Positions 19,201-27,352 of a stretch of 64,000 nucleotides of DNA are shown here, piece by piece. The DNA comes from Candidatus Thiodiazotropha sp. (GTDB taxonomy: Bacteria > Pseudomonadota > Gammaproteobacteria > Chromatiales > Chromatiaceae). The stretch spans positions 1 through 64,000 of the forward strand of contig JAIVEQ010000021.1 in assembly GCA_023838465.1 (NCBI GenBank). Direction: 5' to 3'. Position 1 is the first letter of the stretch, and every line of letters starts with the position of its first letter. Both the position numbers and the translations under genes were made by a program. Below the pieces are notes generated by a model that was not told the origin of the DNA, ran no database searches, and saw nothing but the letters and a program-made list of their open reading frames with translations.

Positions 19201-20192
19201 AAAAGATCAAGGATATCCTTTATGCGGGTTAACTCGCTGCTAACTGCATCTTTGATCGACTCCGCCAATTCAGCATTGGAGCCTGTTAAACCCAGCCTGC
19301 CCTCATGTAACTGAGCCTCGCTCGGCATGACTGAATCCAAGTTATAGGCCTCTTTGATCTCCTTGATCAAAGGATCATCTGATTGTGCCCGAGCAATGTA
19401 ATAGAGTAGATTTTTAAGCAATCCGGCAGGGGGCTGATCCACCAGAGCCTGTTCGCCACTATCGATAATTGTCTTCATCTTTCGATCAAGGCGACTGAAC
19501 AGCTGTTTAACAGCTATGCCCGGAGCAATAGCTCCCTCGATCAATCCATGCATGAGGCCTTCAGCCACCCAAAATAGATGGTGTGCCGATTCCGTACCCG
19601 AATGCTGATGGAGGGTTGCAAATACATCTCTCAGCAATGGCCAGCCATGCACAGTATCACGCTTGCGATACCAACTGAGGAGTCCTAAATGGAATTTCTG
19701 CCTGACCTGTCTGGCCAACACCGGCAGCTCATCATTGACTGCGCCATCAGCTCGAGCTGTATCTATCTCCGGTTTAAACAGGGCAGCTTCCGACAGTAGC
19801 GGTGCATCACGCACTGCACGCAAATCATTCAGCAGAGGAAGAATAATCAGTGGGATGTCAGCATCTCCACCCTGTAACTTTTCCAGATAGTCCGGTAGCT
19901 GAATGAGAGCCAGCATCAGAGCCTCGGCCGCATCATCCTCCTGCCTGATCGATCCGTCGGCCATGTCACGAACCACCAACTCCATCTCTTCGGCAAGCAT
20001 ACTGGGTCCATACACCTGGACCATCTGCAAGACCCGAGCAATCTGGTGCAGGTGATCGCCGCATGCGGCAATTGAATTGCCCTCTTCGGGGGACTCAACA
20101 TGAGCTTCAAGGGCCTGTCGAGCGTGACGAATTGAGACATCCAACTCATCCTTTACCCAATTCAGAGCACCAAAATCTTGCGCATTACTCAT
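13290..20192 (-). CDS. chpA: Pil-Chp hybrid histidine kinase ChpA/PilL with five Hpt domains
   Basis: Cytoplasmic 2300-residue CheA-type kinase of the type IV pilus chemosensory system. The N-terminal about 600 residues are FimL-like, with degenerate helical bundles lacking the phospho-histidine. Five Hpt domains follow, with histidines near residues 689 (FHTLKGSGRL), 932 (CHTLHGSAHM), 1161 (LHTLKGSSRL), 1345 (LHTIKGSSRL) and 1548 (LHTLKGSARL); the last three are close tandem copies with long acidic linkers. Then come the dimerisation helices (about 1690), the HATPase (LEHLLRNSVSHGIE, LSDDGKGLD, GRGVGLDVV), a CheW domain (about 1970-2110) and a C-terminal receiver (VMVVDDSITVRK, LLDIEMPRMDGFE, GKPY). 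It follows pilJ after 84 bases. Confidence 0.95.
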   Translation of the reverse strand: MSNAQDFGALNWVKDELDVSIRHARQALEAHVESPEEGNSIAACGDHLHQIARVLQMVQVYGPSMLAEEMELVVRDMADGSIRQEDDAAEALMLALIQLPDYLEKLQGGDADIPLIILPLLNDLRAVRDAPLLSEAALFKPEIDTARADGAVNDELPVLARQVRQKFHLGLLSWYRKRDTVHGWPLLRDVFATLHQHSGTESAHHLFWVAEGLMHGLIEGAIAPGIAVKQLFSRLDRKMKTIIDSGEQALVDQPPAGLLKNLLYYIARAQSDDPLIKEIKEAYNLDSVMPSEAQLHEGRLGLTGSNAELAESIKDAVSSELTRIKDILDLFMRDEQADMDMLGHLEAPIRKLADTLGMIGQGALRSRLNRQAEKVNNFVEQGVMPEEFELMEMAGDILYVESSLSTLHTFQPGSDEGMDQDGFGLNLPEGEYQNLIKQTVREAKVEIARAKEAIISFTEATDDASVLSSVHQGFKRVEGALSMLNLRDAAGLMSQTGAFIQSYLIDSGQQPQRQQLNSLADVVSSIEYYLETLVDGAGDRREILAIAQASMNDLLSQGGVEVTQYTEPSEQIELEESADHIEGFELEEEDISDLEMGASSLQIEQPQPEVDIISENVAQLHPADQKTIQEHEPEIASADKPMLEDIDPEILEIFIEEAREELETIQQYLPKWQHNQGDNDALITFRRSFHTLKGSGRLVGAKVIGELAWSVENMLNRMIDETIKVSPEMMSVLNRVVESLPELIDCQERGVYPDIDIEFIQRQAYALADGKPMPVAEIESEQVIEQPAVNESQLEVDTDHSEFSATESDGVSMSVTDIDAEPSVEELTEQLSQLEVDTDYSEFSSTDSDLSIDSEMPESKVSSDEAVLDEENEEALLEDFTDSDLEIEADSELLEVFAEESEEHLQEIEQFLNLAEAADQAMLVPEEVVRACHTLHGSAHMAGITPIAMLSEAMEDYARQLHEQHQSVDESVLDLLGGSVGYIRKLLGWLPEEALPEPPIDTYLLGLRSALGQLQNEDLGVPHEDLQLTDSTEQFTEESESEIDEPVDEIEELFVTAESAIETDAGITEELLQLGELTQLAKEKEGAEQIESLEQPELPELLSSLSYPHDEELFEVEGDEELVEIFVEEGRELLDTLEQDHHKWIQSPHDNAVIDEIKRTLHTLKGSSRLAGINPIGDLSHGLENLFDRLSREDIKPEPSIHNLTHHAMGLLSTQVEDAATSGSVHQSTQLLNALENPLDQMDGDASPVESEERVGEVLDQDFQQADDDFAEPEVVGSVDSDSSYEEPMSFLHDGDLFEVSEDRELVEIFVEESRELLESLDENYSRWSEDPADHHALEGMLRGLHTIKGSSRLAGIEPVGDLSHMMESLLNSVIRGQVEVTGSTRNICRQTLDLLATQTEDAATTGLVHRADALIDEIKSIIEQTSSQDQVVEDVIDPELEEALESSEMALDEVSEAIHEEPDGDQEPVIPLDSFNLDDVDVEGITGADESFMLLHDEVLLDVGEDEELVQIFIEEAKEFIEQIENSFLQWLEDVDDHGSIEGIQRNLHTLKGSARLAGIMPVGDLSHAIESVMTSVAEKEIDPIDTVTDMMRQAIDHLALQIDTIARSGKVPASDTQVGQLHNLLGGEPTPPHTGLVEAIQTEEEQEVIAVEPIYVPSSAKVLPFNDEIAKLLNPEKKEEKESFKPSKDQVRVNAELMDRLVNHAGEVSIYRARLEQQNSVLGFNLSELEQTVSRLFTQLRNLEIETEAQIIYRWEREHEQDDREKAEFDPLELDRFSTMQQLSRALVETVNDLGNINEALRDLQRETDTLLLQQSRISTDLQDGLLRTRMVPFAQLVPRMQRLVRQTAGQLKKKANLECFGVEGELDRSILNRMVPVLEHLLRNSVSHGIEYPQDRVSEGKQETGRISLYLDREATDVLITLSDDGKGLDTEAIRKRALDQGMINANAEISDDDLIQCVLLPGFSTAKEVTQISGRGVGLDVVTSEVKQLGGSLEIDSQPGRGTSFIIRLPLTLAISDALLVRVGEEIYAIPHGTVAAVVRVRRQELLACYNEQQDGFEYGGKRYKVSYLGRMMGTGQHEIHEATRWLPLLLLQTGEHQAALQVDELLGSRQVVVKSLGKQVGSVRWITGGTILADGRVALILDLAALVRMDATHATAPLSVIGDGSQKRIEERLRVMVVDDSITVRKVTSRLLERHDMDVVTAKDGVEAVTLLQEQVPDIMLLDIEMPRMDGFELARHINNSVDYYGLPIIMISSRVGDKHRKRAMDLGVKRCLGKPYQEIELLDNINEVLAENRL

Positions 20193-20276
20193 ATCAGGCG
20201 CACTCCAGTCAGGATTGTGGAAGAGTTTTCTATAGCCATTCGTTTCCGCTCACTCATTCAGTGATGGTCTCTGATG

Positions 20277-22316
20277 TCAGGACGGTAGGCGGAAACCGGC
20301 AACCGACTTCTGCAATTGATCGGAGAGATCAGCCAGCATGCCAATTGAATTTGCAGTCTGGTGGGTACCTTCCGATGTCTGGTTGGTGATCTCCTGAATG
20401 ACGCTCATAGTGTCTTTGACATTAACCGATTGACTCGACTGTCCGTGAGCCGATTGAGCTATCTTCCCGGTAAGATCGGCAATGTACTGGGATACGCTTT
20501 CGATCTCTTTCAAGGCCTCACCGGCATCCTCTGCCAACGTCGCACCCTTGACCACACCCGAGGTGCTTGCTTCCATCGAAGTAACCGCCTCATTGGTATC
20601 TGCCTGAATGGTCTTAACCAGTGCTTCAATCTGCTTGGTTGCATTGATAGAGCGTTCAGCCAATCGTTGCACTTCGTCGGCAACCACCGCGAAACCTCGA
20701 CCCGCCTCACCGGCCATAGCTGCCTGCATGGCGGCGTTCAAAGCAAGAATATTAGTCTGGTCCGCAATATCATCGATCAACTCCACGATATCTCCGATCT
20801 CTTGTGAACTCTCACCCAAACGTTTGATACGCTTCGAGGTCTCCTGGATCTGTTCACGAATATTGTCCATACCCTGGATAGTATTGCGTACGGTCTCTGC
20901 GCCGGTACCGGCAATCTCTACCGACCGTTTAGCAACTTCCGCTGACTCGGTAGCATCCTGAGACATTTGATCGATCGCCTGCGTCATATCCTTGATCGAC
21001 TCATTGGCCTGGGTAATCTGTTCTGCCTGATGCTCACTGGCTTCAGCGAGATGCATTGCCGTGGCACGACTCTCCTGGGTGGCTCCAGATACCTGCTCAG
21101 ATGTTGCATTAATGGTGGTTACCAGTTCACGGAGGGCTTCAATGGCATAGTTGATTGAATCCGCTATGGCGCCGGTGATGTCCTCGGTCACACTGGCTGT
21201 CACCGTCAGGTCACCATCCGCTAAGTCACCCATTTCGTCGAGCAGTTGCAGGATAGCCTTCTGGTTACTCTCGTTCTGCTGCTTACTCACCATTTCACGG
21301 CGTTGGGCATCCAACACCAACTGTACGCCTAACAGCACCAGAAACAGGGCAGCGGCGGCGCCAAACACAGCAATCATTCCAGGTCCTGCTTTGATACCGA
21401 GAATTGAGAAACGACCAGGCGATTCACCATATGCAGCAATCAGCTCTTCAGCTGCGTTACTGGCCTGATCAGAAGCGGTATTAACCACTGAAGCGGCTTC
21501 GAGTGCCGGCAATACTTCAGGAATATTCTGGATAATCTCCCCTGCGTTATCCTGGATGGTAGAGAACAAAGTCGATACATCGGCAAGTCGCTGCTGAGCA
21601 ATCTTGTCGGTTACTTTGGCAACACCCAGCTCCGTATCACCGTTCAACAAGCCTTCCAGAATACGCCCAAAATAGTCGGCGTCACGACTGAACTGATCAA
21701 TGGCTGCAGCTGTCTTCTGTCCACCTTCGAGTACTAGATTCACATTGGAGTTGATACGTTGGATCAACATCTCCTGTTCGGTGGCTATATAGATCTGCCG
21801 TCTCGGTGCATTACTGTTGATCAACACCTCAGCCAGCTCTTCAGATAACTCCTGTAATTGAGGTACAAACTCCGAGATGACAGCAGAAAACTCATCAATG
21901 GCAAGGATACTTTCCTGAGCCTTGAGGATTTCGTCGATGTTCCCTTGTAGCTCGAGCCATTTATTCTCCAGGTTACGCACCACCGGCATTGCGTCAGGTG
22001 GAGAGCCTGGTAGGCCTTCACTCTTTGAGCCGTTCTTCAGCTCCCACATGATGGTATCGTAGCGATCGCGACTCTGTTTCAAAGGTTTAAACGACTGCAA
22101 CTCACCACGAGCAGCAGAAATCGCATATTTTGCAATTCGCTGAGCCAATACTTGCTGTTCAGCAGCACGAATTAGATATTGCTCGTCATAGGACTCTCTC
22201 TGGGTCGTATGCAAGAAGGTCACGAGTGCCAGGATAAGACTCACCAGCACCAGTATGGCAAGTGTGGTGATGACCTTATTTGAGGGCAACGTACTGCCCA
22301 CGCGTTTACCTTTCAT
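20277..22316 (-). CDS. pilJ: Methyl-accepting chemotaxis protein PilJ
   Basis: Receptor of the Pil-Chp pathway, 679 residues. A first membrane helix (about 15-35, [19 protein letters not shown]) precedes a periplasmic region with two PilJ-type helical modules ([21 protein letters not shown] and [21 protein letters not shown]), then a second membrane helix near 315-340. The cytoplasmic part has a HAMP-like segment and the MA signalling domain with the conserved hairpin ([41 protein letters not shown]). The gene sits between pilI and chpA. The usual pilK methyltransferase gene is missing downstream. Confidence 0.96.
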   Translation of the reverse strand: MKGKRVGSTLPSNKVITTLAILVLVSLILALVTFLHTTQRESYDEQYLIRAAEQQVLAQRIAKYAISAARGELQSFKPLKQSRDRYDTIMWELKNGSKSEGLPGSPPDAMPVVRNLENKWLELQGNIDEILKAQESILAIDEFSAVISEFVPQLQELSEELAEVLINSNAPRRQIYIATEQEMLIQRINSNVNLVLEGGQKTAAAIDQFSRDADYFGRILEGLLNGDTELGVAKVTDKIAQQRLADVSTLFSTIQDNAGEIIQNIPEVLPALEAASVVNTASDQASNAAEELIAAYGESPGRFSILGIKAGPGMIAVFGAAAALFLVLLGVQLVLDAQRREMVSKQQNESNQKAILQLLDEMGDLADGDLTVTASVTEDITGAIADSINYAIEALRELVTTINATSEQVSGATQESRATAMHLAEASEHQAEQITQANESIKDMTQAIDQMSQDATESAEVAKRSVEIAGTGAETVRNTIQGMDNIREQIQETSKRIKRLGESSQEIGDIVELIDDIADQTNILALNAAMQAAMAGEAGRGFAVVADEVQRLAERSINATKQIEALVKTIQADTNEAVTSMEASTSGVVKGATLAEDAGEALKEIESVSQYIADLTGKIAQSAHGQSSQSVNVKDTMSVIQEITNQTSEGTHQTANSIGMLADLSDQLQKSVAGFRLPS

Positions 22317-22370
22317 TCTTAATTCTCCCGAAAGCTTAAGCTCAAGTCCTTATCCAGTGATCCACATTGC

Positions 22371-22940
22371 TCAGGTCGCCGCGATCTGAAAGGTCGGATC
22401 CTCCGCCAATGCGGATAGACTGAAGACCGGCCAGGTCATTCCGTCCTGATCAAATTCAAACTGAACATATTTTGAAAATTTATCGTTTACTGTCTGCATC
22501 TCTCTCGCCGTCTCCTTGGCAAAGTGACGCATACCTACCATTTCTCCCACCAATACACCTGTAAAACTGCTTGCCAAGGCAATTACCAGCACCCGACTGC
22601 GTCTGCTACGACGGGTTTTTCTACCGATGAGATAGAGCTGAAGATCGATGACAGGAATCAATGTACCGCGGACATTTGCCACTCCCATCATCCAGGGTTT
22701 TGATCCGGGTACCGGTGTCAGCGAGGTAGGGTAGTTTAGAATCTCTTTAACACCACTCAAAGGAGCGACAAAGCGGCTGTCTCCCACATAGAACATCACC
22801 CCTTCCCAATAACTCTGTATCAGCTCTTGTTGAGGTAGGCCTTGCGCTTGGCTCCTGCTGCGCTGTTCCAATTCCGCCAGGAGCTGTACAACTGCCTGAG
22901 GGGAATCGAGACCAGTAGGCGCGAGGGTTGTGCTAGGCAT
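22371..22940 (-). CDS. pilI: CheW-like coupling protein PilI
   Basis: Adaptor of 189 residues linking PilJ to the ChpA kinase. The CheW domain spans about residues 45-175: WEGVMFYVGDSRFVAPLSGVKEIL, PGSKPWMMGVANVRGTLIPVIDLQLYL and VLVIALASSFTGVLVGEMVGMR are typical of PilI. The start overlaps the end of pilH by 8 bases, and pilJ follows 54 bases downstream, so it is inside the pilGHIJ operon. Confidence 0.94.
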   Translation of the reverse strand: MPSTTLAPTGLDSPQAVVQLLAELEQRSRSQAQGLPQQELIQSYWEGVMFYVGDSRFVAPLSGVKEILNYPTSLTPVPGSKPWMMGVANVRGTLIPVIDLQLYLIGRKTRRSRRSRVLVIALASSFTGVLVGEMVGMRHFAKETAREMQTVNDKFSKYVQFEFDQDGMTWPVFSLSALAEDPTFQIAAT

Positions 22941-23370
22941 TGATCAACGCCCTGATCTTACTAAGCAAATCCGCGGGTGCAACAGGCTTCACCAGATACT
23001 CTGTGGCGCCTTGGCGCATACCCCAGTTAATATCTGTCTGCTGGTCCTTTGTGGTGACCATAATGACCGGAATCTTCGATGTGGTATCGAAATTCTTCAG
23101 CTGCCTGGTAGCCTGGAAGCCATTTAACACCGGCATCACCACATCCATGAGAATCAGGTCGGGCAGCTCTTGCTTAGCGATCTCGACACCTTCCTGTCCA
23201 TCCTTAGCGACAAGTATCTGATAACCCTGCTTTTCCAGGATTCTTTTGAATATGTGAATCTCAGTAGGTGAGTCATCGACTACCAATATCCTTCCTTTGG
23301 CCTCGCCAGCTACTACAGGACTGTCTTCGACTGACTGCTCGCGACCCTTGCGAAATAAGTTTTTGATCAT
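22933..23370 (-). CDS. pilH: Response regulator PilH
   Basis: Single-domain receiver, 145 residues, with a 25-residue leader before the domain. Acidic pocket VVDDSPTE, phospho-aspartate in LILMDVVMPVLNGFQATRQL, conserved threonine in VMVTTKDQQTD and lysine in YLVKPVAPADLL. In Pseudomonas PilH opposes PilG, acting on pilus retraction/phosphate flow; here the order pilG-pilH-pilI-pilJ-chpA is conserved. It overlaps pilI by 8 bases. Confidence 0.94.
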   Translation of the reverse strand: MIKNLFRKGREQSVEDSPVVAGEAKGRILVVDDSPTEIHIFKRILEKQGYQILVAKDGQEGVEIAKQELPDLILMDVVMPVLNGFQATRQLKNFDTTSKIPVIMVTTKDQQTDINWGMRQGATEYLVKPVAPADLLSKIRALINA

Positions 23371-23430
23371 CGATTTTCTCTACCCGGTGGTTTTCTGCCT
23401 TATCGGCTGATGTCAAAATGTCTTTAAGAC

Positions 23431-23835
23431 TTATGCCGCTCGATTGACATAGCGTTTGATCGCTCCGAGCAGTTCATCCTTCGTAAAAGGCTTGGTCAGA
23501 TACTGTTCTGAGCCAACAATACGCCCACGAGCCCTATCAAACAGGCCATCCTTACTCGAGAGCATAATCACAGGAATACTTTTAAAGACATCGTTGTGTT
23601 TAATCAGAGCACAGGTCTGATATCCATCGAGACGCGGCATCATGATGTCAACGAAAATCACATCAGGATGGTGATCGGCTATCATCGCCAGTGCCTCGAA
23701 GCCGTCGGTTGCTGTGGTTACGTCACACCCTGCCTTTTTCAATAGGCTTTCAGCCGTACGTCTAATGGTTTTACTGTCATCGATGACCATGACCTTAACA
23801 CCTGAGATGTCCATTTCAGTATCATCACCACTCAC
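23431..23835 (-). CDS. pilG: Response regulator PilG
   Basis: Single-domain receiver of 134 residues and the first gene of the Pil-Chp operon. Acidic pocket VIDDSKTIRR, phospho-aspartate in VIFVDIMMPRLDGYQTCALIK, threonine/serine switch in VIMLSSKDGLFDRARG and lysine in YLTKPFTKDELL. Translation starts at GTG with GAGG about 9 bases upstream. In Pseudomonas PilG promotes pilus extension and cAMP synthesis. The 204 bases upstream to the rhodanese gene carry no other gene and should hold the operon promoter. Confidence 0.95.
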   Translation of the reverse strand: MSGDDTEMDISGVKVMVIDDSKTIRRTAESLLKKAGCDVTTATDGFEALAMIADHHPDVIFVDIMMPRLDGYQTCALIKHNDVFKSIPVIMLSSKDGLFDRARGRIVGSEQYLTKPFTKDELLGAIKRYVNRAA

Positions 23836-24039
23836 GTTGAAATCCTCATGTTACAGACACAGTTTGTATGTAAAAGGGAACTGATAGATTTAGCGAAACG
23901 CCCATCTGCAAACTCACGTAACGCGTAACTGACCGATGTTTCCAGGGGTATTTTTTGCGATCTTTGCATATTTATTCGGCGTAGTTTGGGTTAAATTTTA
24001 ACTGTTGCAAAAGAGATGTCTGTGAGATGCCATAGCCAC

Positions 24040-24762
24040 TTATTCTCCAGGCACGACTGTCGTCAATCCCCAAAGCTGCCACAATTGCATACCACCACGA
24101 TAGTAGAAAATCTTGTTGGCGGGGTAACCCACTTTCAATAATCCTTTAATTGCCCTGGGTGACTGACCGCATTCAGGGCCATTACACCAGAGAATGATTT
24201 CTTTGGCATTGCTGAAGTCCCACTTTTCCGTTTTATCATCGCTATCCATCAAACCCATCTCTTCTAGCTTGAGCGAGAGCGCACCGACTTCACCCCTGGG
24301 TTTACCCCCGAATATTGCCAATGCAGCATCATTTTCTGCAGTACCATCCTTGCTGAGAGTCGTGAAGGGTATATTGATCGAACCAGGGATAGTACCACGT
24401 TCATACCACTCGGAAGTCCGAGCATCAATCAGTAGTCCCTTGTTGTCACGTAACTTTGTCTCCATGAATTCAAAGACTTCGACCTCACCAATAGTGGCGA
24501 CACTGGAAACAACCTGCATGGGTTGCAAACAGAACGGTGGGCATTTGCGGGCAGTCTTTGCATAGTATCCTTTGAGTTCATAGTCAGGGTCTTGAACCCG
24601 TTGGACCTTGACTGATCGCCCTTCATGTATGACATGGATATAGGGCTTTTCACCCGATAGCCCAACCGCTATTTTACTATCGACCGCTTGCTCATCTGCG
24701 ATCGCCTGAATAGATAACATCGTAAAAAAAACAGTTACAATCTGGCAATAAAGCCGTTTCAT
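24040..24762 (-). CDS. Periplasmic rhodanese-domain protein
   Basis: 240 residues with a signal peptide (1-22, ending IQAIADE), so exported to the periplasm. The rhodanese domain covers about residues 90-238: GLLIDARTSEWYERGTIPGSINIPF is the first conserved part, and the active loop is CNGPECGQSPRA, with C193 as probable sulfur-carrying cysteine and a second cysteine C198 in the loop. A separate pair C74/C78 (KCPPFC) lies in the N-terminal extension and could form a disulfide or relay sulfur. Function is probably thiosulfate/persulfide transfer, but the substrate is unknown. It is followed closely upstream by a second small secreted protein gene, inserted between pilG and gshB. Confidence 0.85.
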   Translation of the reverse strand: MKRLYCQIVTVFFTMLSIQAIADEQAVDSKIAVGLSGEKPYIHVIHEGRSVKVQRVQDPDYELKGYYAKTARKCPPFCLQPMQVVSSVATIGEVEVFEFMETKLRDNKGLLIDARTSEWYERGTIPGSINIPFTTLSKDGTAENDAALAIFGGKPRGEVGALSLKLEEMGLMDSDDKTEKWDFSNAKEIILWCNGPECGQSPRAIKGLLKVGYPANKIFYYRGGMQLWQLWGLTTVVPGE

Positions 24763-24843
24763 GCTTACACCCTTCTTTTATTTCAGCCTGTTCAACACTT
24801 AGAAAATGCCGATCACAATCCTTAACTGCTCTGCAATGACCTA

Positions 24844-25227
24844 CTAATTGAGAAAACGGTCCATAATCTTCTTACGGATTTCATCAATCGATGCTCCGCC
24901 CTTGTACTCTTCAAAAATCTCTTCACGTGCTCGCCTGGGCAGTCTCTTATAGAAAGTAAATGTCCCCATATAGCGCGCTTTCAAATCACCCTCAAAAGCG
25001 TGCATACTTGGACCATCTGCAGTCGACTCAATCGCACTCCCCTCATCACCATCCAATACAGGTGCAGTTGTCTCAACTTTTGCAGCCTCAGAAGAAATAG
25101 CTGATAGATAAGGGTCCTCATCAGCAACAACGAGCTGCACTGCAAAGCACATGACCAAAAGTACTGAAATCTGGTGTTTCAACCGGATGCCAGACATACG
25201 GATGAAACAGATAGTCTGTGTCGCCAT
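24844..25227 (-). CDS. Small secreted protein of unknown function, partner of the rhodanese gene
   Basis: About 127 residues. I do not recognise the family. A hydrophobic segment (QISVLLVMCFAVQLVVA) looks like a signal peptide with cleavage before DEDPYLS. A polar linker follows, then a charged helical C-terminus (RRAREEIFEEYKGGASIDEIRKKIMDRFLN). No cysteine remains after the signal peptide. Possible starts are ATG at 25227 (GAGG 9 bases upstream), 25251 or 25197; I chose 25227 on the ribosome site. It ends 81 bases before the rhodanese gene on the same strand, so the two are likely co-transcribed. The 276 bases upstream to gshB hold no other gene. Confidence 0.7.
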   Translation of the reverse strand: MATQTICFIRMSGIRLKHQISVLLVMCFAVQLVVADEDPYLSAISSEAAKVETTAPVLDGDEGSAIESTADGPSMHAFEGDLKARYMGTFTFYKRLPRRAREEIFEEYKGGASIDEIRKKIMDRFLN

Positions 25228-25503
25228 GGCGGCGCACCTCATTATTATCATAAAGTTAATGCCGACACATAAACCTTAACAAAAACAAAGATGTGCCTGC
25301 AGAGTTCCTACTCCTCCTGGTCAGCTCCATTAACCCTGTATATCACTTCCAAAATAGCAAGACAGTCAGCCCGCATCAAGAATATACTTCCCAATTCATA
25401 ATCTTAAGGTTGAATTAAGTGAATCCTTTCGACATGTAAGTCATCATAGCGGCAACCAATTGAAAAACTTAACTCTGTTTTTTTTCCTAAGTAAGATGAT
25501 CAT

Positions 25504-26454
25504 ATGACTATTCAACTCGGTGTAGTGATGGATCCGATCGGCTCCATCAAGATCCACAAAGACAGCACCTTTGCCATGCTATTGGCTGCTCAAGCCAGGG
25601 GTTGGCAGATTCACTATATGGAACAGCAAGACCTCTCATTACAGGATGGGGAGTGTTGGGCTGAAACCAGGGTGTTACAGGTATCGGACGACAAATCGCA
25701 CTGGTTCGAGTTTGGCGGAAAACATACATTACCCTTGCATCAACTGGATGTTGTATTGATGCGAAAAGATCCTCCGTTTGACATGGAGTATATCTACACC
25801 ACTTATCTATTGGAGCAGGCGGAATCGAAAGGCTGCACTGTGGTCAATCGACCTAGCAGTCTTCGTGATGCCAACGAAAAACTGTTCACAAGCCTGTTCC
25901 CCCAGTGCACACCACCTACACTGGTCAGCCGTCGCGCCGGTGAAATTCGAAGATTTCATCAAAATCACGGCGATATCATTCTCAAACCCTTAGGTGGCAT
26001 GGGGGGTGAATCGGTTTTTCGCATACCTGAAAATGACCCCAATCTTGGTGTAATCATTGAGACATTGACTCAACATGGCAGTCAATTCACCATGGCACAG
26101 CGCTTTATTCCGGAGATTTCACTGGGTGACAAGCGTATACTGATGATTGATGGAGAACCTGTACCTTATGCCCTAGCCAGGATCCCGGCAAAGGGTGAAA
26201 CCCGGGGCAATCTAGCAGCAGGCGGTCGCGGGGAGGGTATTCCACTCTCTGCACACGATACATGGATCGCACATCAGGTTGGCCCGGAACTCAAAGCGCG
26301 CGGCATTCTGTTTGCCGGACTCGATGTCATAGGCGATTATCTCACAGAGATAAATGTGACCAGTCCCACATGCATTCGCGAACTGGATAGCCAATTTGAG
26401 CTGGATATTGCCGGTGATCTTATGGATGTGATTACTATTAAGTTATGCAGATGA
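25504..26454 (+). CDS. gshB: Glutathione synthetase
   Basis: ATP-grasp enzyme, 316 residues, that joins gamma-glutamylcysteine and glycine to form glutathione. The N-terminus GVVMDPIGSIKIHKDSTFAML, VLMRKDPPFDMEYIYTTYLLE, NRPSSLRDANEKL, ILKPLGGMGGESVFR, GETRGNLAAGGRGEG and TEINVTSPTCIRELD are the standard signatures. It begins the gshB-tonB-yqgE-ruvX-pyr operon; its stop overlaps the next start (ATGA). No strong Shine-Dalgarno sequence precedes the ATG. Confidence 0.97.
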   Translation: MTIQLGVVMDPIGSIKIHKDSTFAMLLAAQARGWQIHYMEQQDLSLQDGECWAETRVLQVSDDKSHWFEFGGKHTLPLHQLDVVLMRKDPPFDMEYIYTTYLLEQAESKGCTVVNRPSSLRDANEKLFTSLFPQCTPPTLVSRRAGEIRRFHQNHGDIILKPLGGMGGESVFRIPENDPNLGVIIETLTQHGSQFTMAQRFIPEISLGDKRILMIDGEPVPYALARIPAKGETRGNLAAGGRGEGIPLSAHDTWIAHQVGPELKARGILFAGLDVIGDYLTEINVTSPTCIRELDSQFELDIAGDLMDVITIKLCR

Positions 26455-27314
26455 TGTCAATCGGAAAACAGACCGATCTATTTGGAATAAGCCTATTCGT
26501 TGCTGCTGGCATCCACGCCTTTATTATTCTTGGCATCACCTTCAAACCATTCGATCGGAGCAAACCGGAATTTCGCCAGCAAAGCCTTGAAGTAATGGTT
26601 GTCAGGCGCCCTGCAGAGGAGCCTGAGAAGGATGAAAAACCAGATTTCCTTGCTCAAACCAGCCAGCAAGGTGGCGGTCTGGAGAAAGACCCGATCAAAC
26701 CCCAGATAGCAGAGGCCCCCGTGCCAATACCTCTCCCTCAACAGGAACAGACGACACCCACAGAGCCACAACTGAGACCACAACCGAAACAGCGCCCACT
26801 GACTACCGAGAAATCAACGTTGCAGATAGAACCTGAACCAGCCATAAAAACACCACCGACTAAACCATCCTCCAAACAGCTATTAGCCAGCAAAAATATA
26901 GAAATTGCCAGGCTCACCGCTGAATTGGAACGCAAGACCATAGCCTATGCAAAAATGCCGAAGCGCAAGTCAATAAGCGCCAGCACCAAGGAGTATAAAT
27001 ATGCAGCTTACCTGGATGCCTGGCGACGTAAAGTGGAACGCATCGGCAATCTTAACTATCCTGATCAGGCTAAACGGAGCAAACTATACGGCAATCTTGT
27101 ATTACACGTAGCCGTAAAGGCTGACGGCAGTGTCGAACATGTCGGTGTACTCCACTCATCCGGCCACAAGATCCTCGACGATGCCGCAGTCCGCATTGTG
27201 CGCTTAGCGGCTCCCTTCTCGCCTTTTCCCAATGAGATCCGCAAAGAGACAGATATTCTCGATATCACCCGTACCTGGCAATTTCTGCGTAGCGGCAGGC
27301 TCAACTCGGAATAG
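26451..27314 (+). CDS. TonB-like energy transducer
   Basis: 287 residues: an N-terminal membrane helix (about 12-30, ISLFVAAGIHAFIILGITF), a long proline/glutamine/lysine-rich periplasmic spacer (about 50-150) with a short coiled-coil segment, and a C-terminal TonB domain (YLDAWRRKVERIGNLNYPDQ, GNLVLHVAVKADGSVEHVGVLHSSGHKILDDAAVRIVRLAAPFSPFP). Such proteins normally pass proton-motive energy from ExbB/ExbD to outer-membrane receptors; no exbBD genes are nearby. The position after gshB and before yqgE is conserved in Pseudomonas-like genomes. ATGs at 26445, 26451 and 26454 are all possible; 26451 gives an ATGA overlap with gshB. Confidence 0.9.
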   Translation: MMSIGKQTDLFGISLFVAAGIHAFIILGITFKPFDRSKPEFRQQSLEVMVVRRPAEEPEKDEKPDFLAQTSQQGGGLEKDPIKPQIAEAPVPIPLPQQEQTTPTEPQLRPQPKQRPLTTEKSTLQIEPEPAIKTPPTKPSSKQLLASKNIEIARLTAELERKTIAYAKMPKRKSISASTKEYKYAAYLDAWRRKVERIGNLNYPDQAKRSKLYGNLVLHVAVKADGSVEHVGVLHSSGHKILDDAAVRIVRLAAPFSPFPNEIRKETDILDITRTWQFLRSGRLNSE

Positions 27315-27352
27315 CTGTTGCAGCAGCCCGCCAGCGATTAGATACTATACCT

